A stretch of DNA of 64,000 nucleotides from Cunninghamia lanceolata (Eukaryota; Streptophyta; Pinopsida; Cupressales; Cupressaceae): positions 7,192,001 to 7,256,000 of the forward strand of contig BSBN01000047.1 in assembly GCA_027924645.1 (NCBI GenBank). The letters are read 5' to 3'. The first letter of the stretch is position 1. Every line of letters starts with the position of its first letter. Of the stretch, positions 48,961 to 60,796 are shown piece by piece. A program made the translations under genes and the position numbers. The notes beneath the pieces are model-generated. The model ran no database searches, was not told where the DNA came from, and saw nothing but the letters and a program-made list of their open reading frames with translations.

Positions 48961-51900
48961 AAAAGACAAGAGAGATGCTTGGGAGTAGGAAATGAAATCA
49001 TACACTTGTAAATGTTTGAAAAATTAATAGAAAATAGTGAAAAGTGGGGTTAGATGCACCTATATATAGTGATGACCATTATGAATAATTCCTAGAATTC
49101 TATCAAAAATCTCTAATTAAAATTTTGGAACTTCCTAATTAGTGGACTTGGCCGCCCTAAAAAAATTGGATGCCCAGGTGTGTACCACAACCTAGTGGTG
49201 GCAATGTCCAATCCCTGCAAAAAGCCTAAGCTTGCAGGGTTAGTCTAGGGAAACTTGCTAAGAAATTATTTATTCTAACCATGTAAGTGATGATAGAAAA
49301 GTAGTAAATAGAAGGGTTTTACCTAGTGTAGAAATGTTGTAATTATCAAACTAGGCTATAGATGACTGATAGAGTTTGTTTGTGAAATTTGGGAGATGTT
49401 TTATGTGAGGATTATATTTTCTAACAAAAATTAAGGTGCTCAAGGTTCATAAGTGTCCAAGGAATATAATATCATTAACATAAAATTACCCAAAAATTTC
49501 AGAAGATATGTGTCACATGATTCTAAGAACTTTTATCTTCAGACACACCTATTTGATCATCACATATTCTTTCGTAAATGACCTAAAATTACAAATCCAA
49601 TCTAGATAACTAGCAAAAGAAAATGGTTAAAGGGGCATTTACCTGGGTTAGTCCCCTTGTGAGTATTCAAATATGGATCTAGATGATATGATAATGGAAA
49701 AATAGATAATTTTGGTCTACACTATGAAAATACAAATTCAAAGCATAGAAATTGAAAACCCTAATTGGAATGATAATGGTGATTGGAGATCACCATGTGT
49801 CCACCCTATATCTCTAATTCCCTTTGAAATTAATAAAATAAATCACCACCATTTGGACCAATGGGCTTGAAGCACTTGCAAGAGTAATAGTACATGTGGT
49901 AGCACATACAACATCCATTTGACACACACCTTAATAGTTGGAAATCATTTGGAATGACGAAGCCTTCCATGATTAGATCTTAATAACTTAAGATTGATGG
50001 ACAACACTGTTAAGTGGAAAAGAGTGATCTAGCCTAAGAGGTTAAACTAGGTCAAAACCCTCATCCATAAACATTACAACACAAACCAAGCTTGGGTTCT
50101 ACCCAAGAAGGAGAGCCAAACTACAGGGGTTCTGCCCTTTTGTTGTATAGAGAAGAGTCAACCAAATCCAACCAAGATCAAGCAAGTAAACTAGGGAAAA
50201 TGGACAAACCCTAAATGCCAAATATTGGATTACAACTAATTATTGGAGATAGATCTCAGAAAACCAAAAATACAACAAAGATCAGGGAGATCAGAACCTG
50301 GATTTGGAAGTAGAAATACCAAAGAATAGGGCACTCAAGAACCCTAAACCCTAATTAGGGATCAACATAATCTTGGGATATCAACATGCATGTACCTGCA
50401 AGCTCTACCTTCTTCCTAGAAATTATTTTTAGAAACCTGTTTCTTCGACCTGCACACAAGAAAAGAGAAAAAGGTTGCACTGTGTATAAGGGCTCGCCTC
50501 AATCAAACCCTGTGTTGGTGTTTCCACCTCCACTACAACAGTGATTAGATCCAAGAGTGCATATCGTAGGAGCATAGAGGCCAAATCTGTAATATATGAT
50601 AGAAGTATGAATGAAAATGATGATGATTACCACAAGATATGAAGCCCTAATTGATAAACATAACTCAATATCATTCACCAACAGGGAGAGTGATGGAGAA
50701 GGCTTGAAACTTACTTCAAGACCTACAAACAAACTTCAATAACATCCACAAGTGGATAGCACCTCCAAGCATGAAGAACACTTTAGTAGAGAAGATCAAC
50801 ACATGAGAGAAAACTTGCAATATTCATCTAGTCTTGTCTATAAAATTGTCATGCCCACATTTCCCATGCGGTCACGACACGCATAACATGTGTCATGTCC
50901 ACATTTGTCATGTGGTCGTGACATGAAATATCAAAAAAAAATTCACGCTTCCCTAGAAACCCCCTCGCACGAGTAAGCGTGCTCAGTGGCATTATGCATA
51001 AGGCGTAAACATGACAGTTGAATGCAGGGTAATGCATTCTCTTGCACATACCATTCGCAATGAAGGCCAACTAGGGTGTCGATGCAACGCAGTTAACGTT
51101 GCCAATAGGGTGAGGATCAATGATCGAAACCCTAAGTTAACCTATGTGAATGATGGGATTTTGACATAAGTCAAAATCAAAAGCCAAATTCAAGTGCATG
51201 AGAAAGATATAATTTAATACAAAATCTAATGTTGCTAATCGACAAAAAACAATAATATAATCCTAAACAAGGTTAAATTTCTCTAACCTAGCTAAACCCT
51301 AAATTATGAAAAAATTTGGTAGCATAATGCCTTACGGGCGTGATTAGGGTTTATTATAATAAAACTAGTTTTGATTGAAAGTTTACTGGGTTGATGTTAA
51401 ATTACCTGCGTAATATCAATTAAATTGGTAGATCAGTTAAAATAGATTAATTGTACATTTTTCAACAAAGCTCGATCAATTTGTTCTTCTTCACGTTTTC
51501 TATCAATCAGGGTTATCACTACATCCTTTACATTATTCCTAATTTCTTGGTAGATCAGATCACGGATACATGTTATACTAACTTCACTTAAATAGTTTAC
51601 TAGGTTTCTAAGTTGGTTTGAACGACATCTTTATTAAATTAATAAAATCACTGTAAATATAATTAAAAAGGAATATTAAATTAATAACATTCTAGCTATA
51701 TACTAACCTCGTCGAGTTTAGTTTGAATGCAAAGGTTTAATCCCAATTTTTTTTTTTATAAATACCTCTCAATGCTTAGATAGGTGAAAGAATTAATTAA
51801 AACAATAAAATACCTTTTTGAAATAACCAAATAAAAAAAATCAATAAAAGTATAAACTCCCTCTAATCATAAACTAACCTATATATTATCATCCCACTAA

Positions 51901-52232
51901 CAAATAAAAATAACATTCCAAAAAAAAAAAAGGATTGCCCATTCTATTATTTATCTCAAAACCCCATTATAAATTCAGAACATAAAACAAATAAACAAAA
52001 TAATTAAAAGAGTGAAAGTCAAATTTAAAATAAATTTTAAATTTACCTTGCCCTAAAATTCTCCAATAATAAAATATAATTTCTTTAAGGGCAAAAAACC
52101 CTAACCCTATTTTTTTTTTTAACTCTCATTTTTTTTTCTCCTCTTTTTTTTTTTTCTCTTCTCTCATTTTATTTTGGGTTGTGTTTGTAGGTTTAATGGA
52201 GGCCATTCATTGCCACACCAAAGTGAATATGC
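48961..52232. other. Unassigned AT-rich sequence
   Basis: No supported coding region on either strand. The only internal repeat I noted is at 50848-50925. AT content rises from about 51300, with poly-A and poly-T runs. Confidence 0.45.
50848..50925 (+). repeat. Two diverged tandem copies of a ~44-bp unit
   Basis: GTCATG(C/T)CCACATTT... is followed by CATG(C/T)GGTC(A/G)(C/T)GACA, twice, at 50848 and 50892. Each unit also contains CATG-centred short palindromes. Confidence 0.7.
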
Positions 52233-52313
52233 TATATATGTATATGTATACATATATGTATACATATACATATATGTATACATATGTATATGTATATGTA
52301 TACATATGTGTAT
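52233..52313 (+). repeat. TATATG/TATACA microsatellite
   Basis: Alternating TATATG and TATACA words form a purine/pyrimidine-alternating tract that can also fold back on itself. Confidence 0.92.
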
Positions 52314-52335
52314 ATTTGTTTATATGCTAAAAACC

Positions 52336-52640
52336 CCAAAATTTATGGCAGTGGGGAGTGGCGCTGCTGGGGGCGGCAGTGGCGGCGGACTGTGGTGGAC
52401 GGACCGCCTGTGGAGTGGTGACCGCAGGGTTTGGAGGGACCACAAAGGAGTGGAGGCCGCAGTGGCGTCGGTAGTGTCAGAGAAGGGGTCTGCGAGGCGT
52501 TTGGGGCAGTAATGGCATGTGGTCCGTGGAGAATCCGCGGGGGGTGGAAGGAAAAGGGGGAGTGTGGGTGTGTCCGCCCCCTCCCCACATTCCCACTCTA
52601 ATATAAGGTGACGGTGGGGGCGTTCAAAACCCCACCCACC
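52336..52640. other. GC-rich island of unknown nature
   Basis: About 300 bases are strongly GC- and CpG-rich (GGCGGC, CCGCGG-type words) in an otherwise AT-rich window. On the minus strand a TTATATTA box lies at about 52602-52609 with GC-rich sequence after it, so it could be a promoter or the U3/R part of an LTR read on the minus strand. Open frames on both strands are Pro/Ser/Arg low-complexity and I do not trust them as proteins. Confidence 0.5.
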
Positions 52641-52689
52641 ACAAACATTTTTCTTGCCAATAAAACTGCGATATGTATGAAACGCATTC

Positions 52690-52975
52690 ACAGTCTATTT
52701 TCTATATATATATTTTTAATGGGTTCTAATAATATTTTTAAATATATATATACACAACAATTTCACATATTTATATCTAAAATTCACAGATCTAACTCAA
52801 AATACAATTTAATTTAGTATATATATATATACTGTTGTATATGTAATGCAGTCTCATATATTTTTGTTTGACAGAATAATTAAAAACAATTTATATTTAA
52901 ATATATATAAATATATATACATTCATATATATATATTTGTATATATATATATTTGTATATATATATATATATATT
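52690..52975. repeat. AT-rich low-complexity tract with TA microsatellites
   Basis: Repeated (TA)n and TATATTTG words occupy much of this stretch. Confidence 0.85.
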
Positions 52976-54330
52976 TCCAAATATAATTTTCCTTCAACAC
53001 CTACAAATTTTCTTTTAAGAACAATAAGCAAGGAACTCATTTTTTTTAAAGAATATATTCATTATACCACAAGATCATCCCTTCAAGAATTTATTCATTG
53101 TTTTATTTTTTTCTTTTAAAGAGAAGAAACAATGCATTTAATTAAATACTTCTAATATATAACATCAATTAATTTTCTTTTTCATAAGAATAATATACAA
53201 ATTTCATGTTTGTCTCTCAACAATAAAACATCAACTTTCCTATTTGTTATTTAAAAAAAAAGCATACAAATGAAATAGCATCAAGACCAAATTTTTCCTT
53301 CATTACTCTACTTTTTTGTTAAGTCATAGCATTGAAATCAGCACACTAAAATTTCTATTGCAAATGTAAATAAATCATACTCACAAGTGAAATATGTTTT
53401 TACAACATGAGAGAGAGAACAAGGTTCTCCTCTTTTGAAATCTAGAAATAATACAAATGCCTAAGAAGACCCTACTCTCTTAAGAGTTAAGAATTAAGAT
53501 AACAACTCCAAGAACAATGGTGTTTTCCTCAACTTCACAAAGCTCCCAATATCCTGCAATAACACAAAAAGGGGAAAGAAGCCACAACAACTTGCTCTCC
53601 TCCCTACCATTGACTCACTCATGAGTCACCCCCGAGCGAGGAGGTCATCCTCACACTAGGAAACTCAAACCACAACACAACAATGCATTCATCAATCAAA
53701 CACAAAATTACTCCCATGGCTAACACAACACACGAACTCACTCAAGATGAGTTCAATGGGGTAGGGGAGTGGACAACACTCAACTAAAGAGTGCCACTCC
53801 TAAATCTTCCCAATACAAATACCTCTCAAGGCCTCAAGCCAACACTTTTAAACATAGTTTCACAAAGCTTCCATTTGGCTCTCAAGCCATTTCACATATA
53901 GCACATATTCACATATTGCCCTCAAGGCTACAACTCCACAAAATTAAGGAAATGACCCCAAGGAGGTTCACTCCTCCCCCACCCCACACATGTTGAGCAT
54001 CTTCTCCCAAGTAGGAGAGGCTCTTACAACACCCATACAATTTTTCCTCACAACAATAAGTAAAAACTCAAAAATAGAAATCACACATAGTATCACACAA
54101 GTAAATAAAATGTATAAAGGAAGGCCTAAGCCTTGAAACCTACCTTAAAGAGCCCAATTGGTAGATGGTTGAGTAAAGCTTCTCCAACTCCTCCAAATTG
54201 AGCCACCAAATTTTCTCCAGCTTTTTCCCCAAAGTGATTAAAATCAATAAAAAATTGCCAAAAATTCAACAACCCCATCCCTCTCTTCAAGAGGGATTAA
54301 AATAGGTTCTTCTCAAGAGCCTTGAGGAAT
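52976..54330. other. Unassigned sequence
   Basis: No gene seen. From 53500 the base composition changes to C/A-rich with many CTC and CAAG words, continuous in style with the hairpin cluster that follows; perhaps part of an LTR or leader of an unidentified element. Confidence 0.4.
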
Positions 54331-54332
54331 GG

Positions 54333-54354
54333 GGAGGTGACACATGTCACCTCC
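54333..54354. repeat. Inverted repeat GGAGGTGA-6-TCACCTCC
   Basis: Eight-base arms flank CACATG. A close relative, GGTGGTGACACATGTCACTCACC, lies at about 54393-54416, so the GTGACACATGTCAC core occurs twice within 65 bases. Confidence 0.8.
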
Positions 54355-54677
54355 TCACTCCTTCTCCTAACTACAAGGAAGACCCTTGGAATGGGTGGTG
54401 ACACATGTCACTCACCCATCCACCAAGTCTCTCCCTTCCACTTGTCCTCTCTAAAACATGTGGGAGAGAAAAGTGGAGCTTAAGAGGGAGTGGGTGCCAC
54501 ATGTGCCCCAATCCTCTCCTCTTAAGAGAGACCACACAACCCCAAGGTACCCTCACCAATTGTGAGAGACTTGGAGTAAAGTCCTCCACAATTAAGGGGT
54601 CTTGGAGACTCCCCCAACCTAGGGAAGAGGAAAGGAAGAGGTTGAGAGTTTGACCCACTCATCCTCTCCCTCCCATG

Positions 54678-54730
54678 CTTCCATTTTCGTCACTTTACTT
54701 CAGGGTGAAGTTAAAGTGACCAAATGGAAG
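54678..54730. repeat. Hairpin with 24-base arms and 5-base loop
   Basis: CTTCCATTT..GTCACTTTA.CTTC and its near-exact inverse complement flank AGGGT. Only one or two positions fail to pair. The stem size would suit a small-RNA hairpin or a remnant of a fold-back element. Confidence 0.82.
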
Positions 54731-57600
54731 TTTACCCAGGGTTACACAAGCCCAAATGACCCCTAGACCCTAGGGGTACAACCCAGGGTCAAATTTAACC
54801 CAAATTTAGTACCTTAGGATGTAGAAAATCACATGAAAAGGGGTCCCAAAAAAATAAAACAAAATTTTCAGAGTCAAATAAACATTACACATTTACAACA
54901 CCATAATACAATCAACTGAAAAAGGGTAGACCTAGCCCAAAGGACACCATACGCAAACATTACGAAAATTTATCATGCAATACATAGATGATCTTGGTTC
55001 CTCTTGGAACTAGATCGGCTTCACAAGGGAAAATAGCACAGTGTGTGGGATGATCTCAGAATTTCTGTGGCTTCGTTAGAAATACCTACGGACTCAAATG
55101 AAATGTTAATTCTACATGTATATAATAGATGAAGCAAATTGAAACATACACTCGCATACAACATCACATGTTCATATAAGCATCAAGGAAGTCACATTAC
55201 AATTAGATTCTAAATTCTGCATTTCAAACATCCATTCCCAAGATTGAATCACCTAACAAATTTCTAACTAACATCACATGAATAGTTTCCCAATAACAAC
55301 ATACTATAAACCATATGTCTAACAACATCAGTGAACCAATGTCAAGGTCTAATCACATCATAAACATGCTAACATAATAATCCACATAAACATAAGGTCT
55401 TAAGGTCCTGCAAATCAGGATCAACAGTCCCATAAGTCTAAATGTATCACCAACAATAAAATAAGTAGTCAAATATATGGGAATGAAAACATAGGCCTAA
55501 CAAAAATGAATTACAAAACTCCTTTATATATGCATTCTACTCACCAATAACAAATAAAACTGAATGGAGTTGACATATACAAACTAGAGGGGCGTTCTAA
55601 GCTGACACCACAAGAGAGGGGCTAAAGATCCCAATTGGGACCAGGATGCTCAGTTTCCCTGGGCCTTTAGCCCCACAAACTCTAGGGAGTGTCAAATGTC
55701 ATGGGCTTAGTTTAGTCTTGTAACATTGGAAAATGTCCCCTTAGGGGCTTTTCACTCTTAAGGTTTAGCTATAGGGTCTTTAATCTGCATTTAGGACATC
55801 TTGCATCATATTTTGGCATCCCAATGAGAAAACCTTTAAGTGTCATGCAAAATAGGACCTTGGGGACCACTTGAGATAGACCCTGCTTAAAATAGGGGGG
55901 GAGGACTTGGGCGCCCATGCCCTAGTCCTGCTCTATTTTAGGTCAAGCCCAATTTCAAAGTGTCAGTTTGTGACCGTTATTTTGGTTCTCTGCTGACACA
56001 GTAAGTTTCAATTACGAAATTCTTGGTAGGAATGTTCGTAGTTGCATATATAAGCATGTTTAGGCATTCATTTATAAACTAGATGGATATTAGATGGCTA
56101 TTGTGACCTTCATGCATTCTAAAGGTGACTCAAGGCATTCATTGTGTGTTAGAGTAGATATTGTGTTGTTTATGTGTTTGTATTTGCAGATTTGAGCATC
56201 CATCTCCTCATGGCATGAAGAGCTTCTTCCTTCCATGAGATCTTCACTACAAGGTGATATCATTTGTGTTTGCAAGCATTTATCATTTGATTTTTGTCTC
56301 TGTCCTCCAAGGGCACACACTCTCTATCTAACAACGGTGTTCAGAAGACTTGAATGTCTCTCCAGGGATTGACTGAGGCAAGCCTCTAAACACCACATCC
56401 CCCTCCCCATTGTTTTGTGATTGCATGTTACAGGTTGAAGAAGCGGGAAAAGTGGAGTTGTAGAGAAGGGTTACAGAGTGTCAAAATTGTAGATCAGAGC
56501 TAAAAACAGGGACCTAGACTCAGGCACCCGCTCATTAGTCCTTCGGATCCCGCAATGGAAGAATCTCTGAGACAACATGAATAGGTTGCAGATAAAGTTC
56601 CCAGATCCCAACAAAAAGAATGACATTGGACTAGGGCACCCACTCATTAGTCCCTGACTATTCTGCTTCCTGAACTTCAGAAACTGGTACACATTTGTCT
56701 GTTATTTTACATCTTTCCGTAACAGCATTTTCTAGTATTCATCTGTTTGCTTCCGTATTTGCATAATTAGGGTTTTAAGAATAATTAGGAATAATCAACA
56801 AATCAAACCACACAAATACAATTTTCCCAACATTCTAAGTGACCAAGGGCCTGATAGTAGAGTCTTACTCGACCTGAGGTCCTTGAATGCTTTAGGGTGA
56901 AAGGAGGATACACATTAAACCACCAAATCAAACACTATCCAAATTTTACCCTAAAATTTTTGGTGAATCCATGTTTTTAATGATTTGGCATCTTTCTGAG
57001 TATTTTTCTTCAGATTTATATTTATTTCATTCATTCATATCATAATTCATCTTATTGCATTTGAAAAATTACAAAAAAATAGAAAGTTTGAAAAAACAAA
57101 ATTGCATTCTAGGGTTTGCATTTTCATATAATTCTCATCAATAAATTTTTAAAATTTAATTAAATTTCTGATTTTTGCATTAGATCTGAGATAAGTTGCA
57201 GAAAATTACAAAAATTCAATCACTTGCATTGCATTTTCACCATAAAATTGCTAGGGTTTTGTTAGAAATTTTGAATTTTTCATATAACCTAGTAATTCCA
57301 AAAACTAAGGTTTGTAGGTAAAATCTTATTTCAGATTTTTCTACTGATCTTAGACACTCATTCAAATTTAAATTTTTCTGTAGTGTTGCATTTTAGTGTA
57401 AATTTGCATTTTTACATAGAAAATTTCAACAAAAAACTAGCATTTTTCATTAGATTTGCACTTGTATTTTACATTGTAGGGTTTGAAAATCATTTTCAGA
57501 TATGAGTGGAATTAAATTTCATCATAAATCAGATTGTAAGACGTTCATATAGCATTTTACATTAAGATCTCATGCCTAGGGCTTGAAAAACCTTGATTTT
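54731..57600 (+). other. Possible LTR and leader of element G
   Basis: Nothing is coding. TGGTGAATCC at 56961 after CCCTAAAATTTT could be a diverged primer-binding site, which would place an LTR end near 56958; weak. Two similar phrases with CTCATTAGTCC at about 56530 and 56648 suggest a local duplication. From 57000 to 57600 short phrases with TTGCATTTT and TAGGGTTT recur, like a retroelement leader. The window does not contain a second LTR to test this. Confidence 0.35.
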
Positions 57601-58330
57601 CACTAGATTTGGCCTTATCGACTCTTTAAATTTGCACCATAGGCATGTTGTGAAGAATATTTTTTCACTAATTACCTATTATTAGGGTTATTATCTGCTA
57701 CTCCTCCTAAAAATCTTCACAATGCCTTTTTATTGGGCTCTTGTATTAAAAATTTGGTGAAAAATTGCATATTTTCGTTATATTTTCCCTAGGGTTTGAC
57801 CTAGATTTGCACTCCAAGTGTGTTGTGACAAGTTTTATGGCTTTAGGTGACTGATATTATTTCTATAATCTTTGGCACCTCCTAAAATTCTCTACAACAC
57901 CTCTTTTGTTAGGTCTTGGAGTTGAAATATTGTGAAAATTTGTATATTTTTGCTATATTCTCACTAAGGTTTGATCTTGAGTGGCACTATAAGCGTATTG
58001 TGACAGATTTTTTGGCATTAGGTGGTTGTTATTACTGATATAATTTTTTTTCCATCATCATTTTCATCACAACACCCTTTGTCATACTCTTTTGCATTGA
58101 GATTTTGTGAAAAACCCACATATTTTAGTGTATTCTCACTAGGTTTTGAATAGTCATCATTTTAGATTTGCATCAAGAGTATGTTGTGAAGGATATTATC
58201 ACTATATTGGACTAAAATCAGACATATAATTTTCTACCCCTGATCAATTTCCCTACAACACCTCTTTCTTTCACTTATTTGCATTGAAAAAAGTTGAAAA
58301 ATCAAGCATTTTGGATCTTGCACATATCCT
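57601..58330 (+). repeat. Four diverged ~180-bp tandem repeats
   Basis: Units are anchored on (T/G)GGCA or TTGCA followed by about ten bases and then GT(G/A)TTGTGA at 57632, 57807, 57982 and 58168, giving periods of 175, 175 and 186. Each unit also has a C-rich CTCCTAAA or CCCTGATC block with AC(A)ACACC(T)CTTT and an AGGGTTT-like end. They precede the gag-like ORF at 58383. Confidence 0.75.
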
Positions 58331-58382
58331 GCTCCTAGGGTTTGTTCTATTAGTTTGTGTATTTTGTGTTGCATGATCTTGA

Positions 58383-58600
58383 ATGAGCCTTATGAACCAC
58401 TACCCTAATAGAAATATTCCTTTGAGAAGAAGCAGAAGACTCATGGGATCTAGTCCCCTTGAAGAAAATAATAACCAGACCTCTGAAAACCCATTGAAAA
58501 CCTTCTTTACGAAAGGAGAGACACAAATTTTACCTCCTACAACCACTATGGAAGATCAAATATTTCATTATGTCAATGACATTATTGAGGTGGTCATACA
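58383..58600 (+). pseudogene. gag: N-terminal gag-like ORF of element G, cut by the copia insertion
   Basis: About 73 codons from the ATG at 58383 give a basic start (PLRRSRRLMGSSP) and an acidic/Asn-rich follow-on, the style of plant gypsy gag N-termini. The frame is lost where the copia LTR begins at 58601; the last residues of the open frame lie inside the LTR. No capsid motif is included, so the assignment rests on position after a long leader and on composition. It may be something else. Confidence 0.35.
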
Positions 58601-58613
58601 TGTAGGAATACAC

Positions 58614-58646
58614 ACAACACTGAGAGGGGGGGTGAATCAGTGTTGT
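58614..58646. repeat. Hairpin at the copia LTR end
   Basis: ACAACACTGA and TCAGTGTTGT are exact inverse complements of ten bases, around a 13-base loop containing a run of seven G's (C's on the element strand). It sits in U5, close to the LTR end. Confidence 0.88.
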
Positions 58647-60330
58647 TAACAATTTTAACACTTTTTATACCTTTTGATTAATTTAATTTCACAATTATAG
58701 AATTCTTCAGATAGAACAAAAATTATGCAGAGTATCAACACAAAATTTGACACAAGAAATTTCCTGAGTGGAAAACCCTCCTGGGGTATAAAAACCACTC
58801 AACTGCCTCACTGGCTTAACAAAAATTTCAGATTACAACTGTCTCACTGACATTACAATTTTGCCTCACTGGCATATTGTACTTCTCTGCATGTCTCACT
58901 GACATTACAACATCAACAATTTATTGAAAAATTATAACTCAGGGGATTTCCCTGTTTCAATAAAAACAAAACCTTATTTCTCCCTTTTAAAACAAACAAA
59001 AATATATTCTTTGCAATCAACCTTCAACTGTCATCATCATCTACAATCAATCAATTTTGATCTTCAAAATACTTCATATCTCTGCAAAACAATCTCAAAA
59101 TGTAATTCACCATTTCATGAACTTTCTCACTGTGCAAAACTGAACAATTGACCCTCTCTGAGAAATTATTGTTTTTCAACACTTTCACCTTCTCTGAACA
59201 AATATTGATCCATCTTGATCATTGAAAAACTCCATCCATTTATTGCACCATCACTATTTCAATAACTCAACATAATTCCCTGTTCAAAAATTGTTTCTTC
59301 ATACCTGCAATACAAAAATATATTTCATAGCAAAAATCCCATTCTACAAACTTCTCACCACACTAAGATCATCTCTCATATCTGCTTCAAAAAAAAACAC
59401 CCCTGAAAAAAAATTCTCTTTATACAAAATGAACTTCCATCATTCAATTTCTTCAAATCGGTTCAACTTCCAACACCATATTTTTTTAATACTTCATATC
59501 ACATTCTCTCAAAAAAAATGAGAACTAAAACAACATCTTGATGATCACAATCTTTTCATATTCTGTTTCATAAGAAACCTTCTAAATTCCACTCTTACTC
59601 TTACCAAAAATTCCAATTTGAGTGCCTCTTCATCTTCGGTGAAAAACCATGAAAATAGCATGCTTTATTGCCTTTTGAGAACACAGTGGTTGTCAAATTT
59701 AACAAGGGTAACTAACCGTTTGAGGCAACTTCAAGTTCAAACCTTATCCCTCCGATTTGCGCGGCCCGCCATATGATGTTTCAATGATGATCGTTGATTA
59801 ACCTTTTCCCACGGAGCACAAAGAATAGTAACCGGTGACCGGGCACCCTAGGCAACGGGGCCAGTAAAAACTATGACCATGTAACCCTTAAGTTGTCACT
59901 TAAGTGACATGAACCTGCCAAGCCGGTCAACTGGCGATTATAACAAAAAGTGCAATATTGATGACAGTCAGTATGGTTAGAAAAGATAAGTGTTGAGCAC
60001 AATTTTAAGACTAGTTAAGTGTTAAGCAAACACAATTACCACTTTAAATACTCTAAACCTCAACATATCTTTAGCACTGAATTGTAAACCATACTTCATC
60101 AGATCTGCCACTGTCATGAAGCCAATTTAGATGAAGTTAATATAATGCATATTAACTTTTGTCAAATGATACAAGCCCTTGCCCTGATTCAATATTGATA
60201 ATATGCAATAAATGCCACTGATCAATAGGACAGACCAACATAAGAGATGCCATTGATTAAGCAATTGTAATCCACTAAAATGACTAAGTCAGAACAACTT
60301 CACACAAGATCAAAACTGAGAGATCTGAAA

Positions 60331-60412
60331 ACCATGTCACTGATGTCATTACCATGAAGACCATGTCACTGATGTCATTACCATGAAGATCATGTCACTG
60401 ATGTCACTACCA
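60331..60412 (+). repeat. 29-bp tandem repeat, nearly three copies
   Basis: The unit ACCATGTCACTGATGTCATT plus ACCATGAAG starts at 60331, 60360 and 60389, the last being partial. It lies in the copia LTR, about 400 bases from its U3 start. Confidence 0.9.
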
Positions 60413-60767
60413 TTTTGGCATCAATGAAAACCACCATCATTTTGACATCAATGAAAAGACAATATGCTCAACTGTGAAATGTGCTACAAAACTCCCCCTT
60501 TGTCTTTGACATTGATGGCAAAACCAAAACTCATTTCTCCCCCTTTTTGACATAAAATTGTCAAAGGAAAAAAATACCACAACCAATAGAGTCCTGTTCT
60601 TGTAAATGCAATCCTCTGGAAAAAAAATTGTCAAAAACCAACACTCTACATCACACTGATCAAATGCACAATACTGTAATACTACCAACCACAAAAAATA
60701 TGTACAAAAACTATATACAGACTATGTACAAATGAGATTCAGGACATCAAAAATGATCTAGAAGACA

Positions 60768-60780
60768 ACTCCCCCTGAAT
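60768..60780 (-). other. Polypurine tract of the copia element
   Basis: On the minus strand ATTCAGGGGGAGT directly precedes the TGTCTTC start of the LTR. Confidence 0.8.
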
Positions 60781-60796
60781 CTAATATCTCTGTAAC

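Larger units (their letters stand above)
58601..60767 (-). repeat. 3' LTR of the copia element
   Basis: The boundaries rest on the TGTAGG start and GAAGACA end (plus strand) and on the adjacent polypurine tract; its partner LTR is off-window, so they are inferred. It holds the ORF-free stretch with a G-run hairpin near one end and a GC-richer patch (59750-59950). The minus-strand ...CACCCCCCCTCTCAGTGT end is of a type common in plant copia LTRs. Confidence 0.75.

Noticed and set aside
52320..52691. Pro/Ser/Arg-rich 123-codon frame on the minus strand, and frames on the other strand
   Set aside because: Overlapping open frames on both strands of a GC-rich island lack stops because of composition; no motif.
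54371..54658. 95-codon minus-strand and 82-codon plus-strand frames
   Set aside because: Mirror-image overlapping frames in a region of inverted repeats; composition effect.
60331..60412. CRISPR-like array
   Set aside because: Direct tandem repeat without unique spacers, inside a plant LTR.
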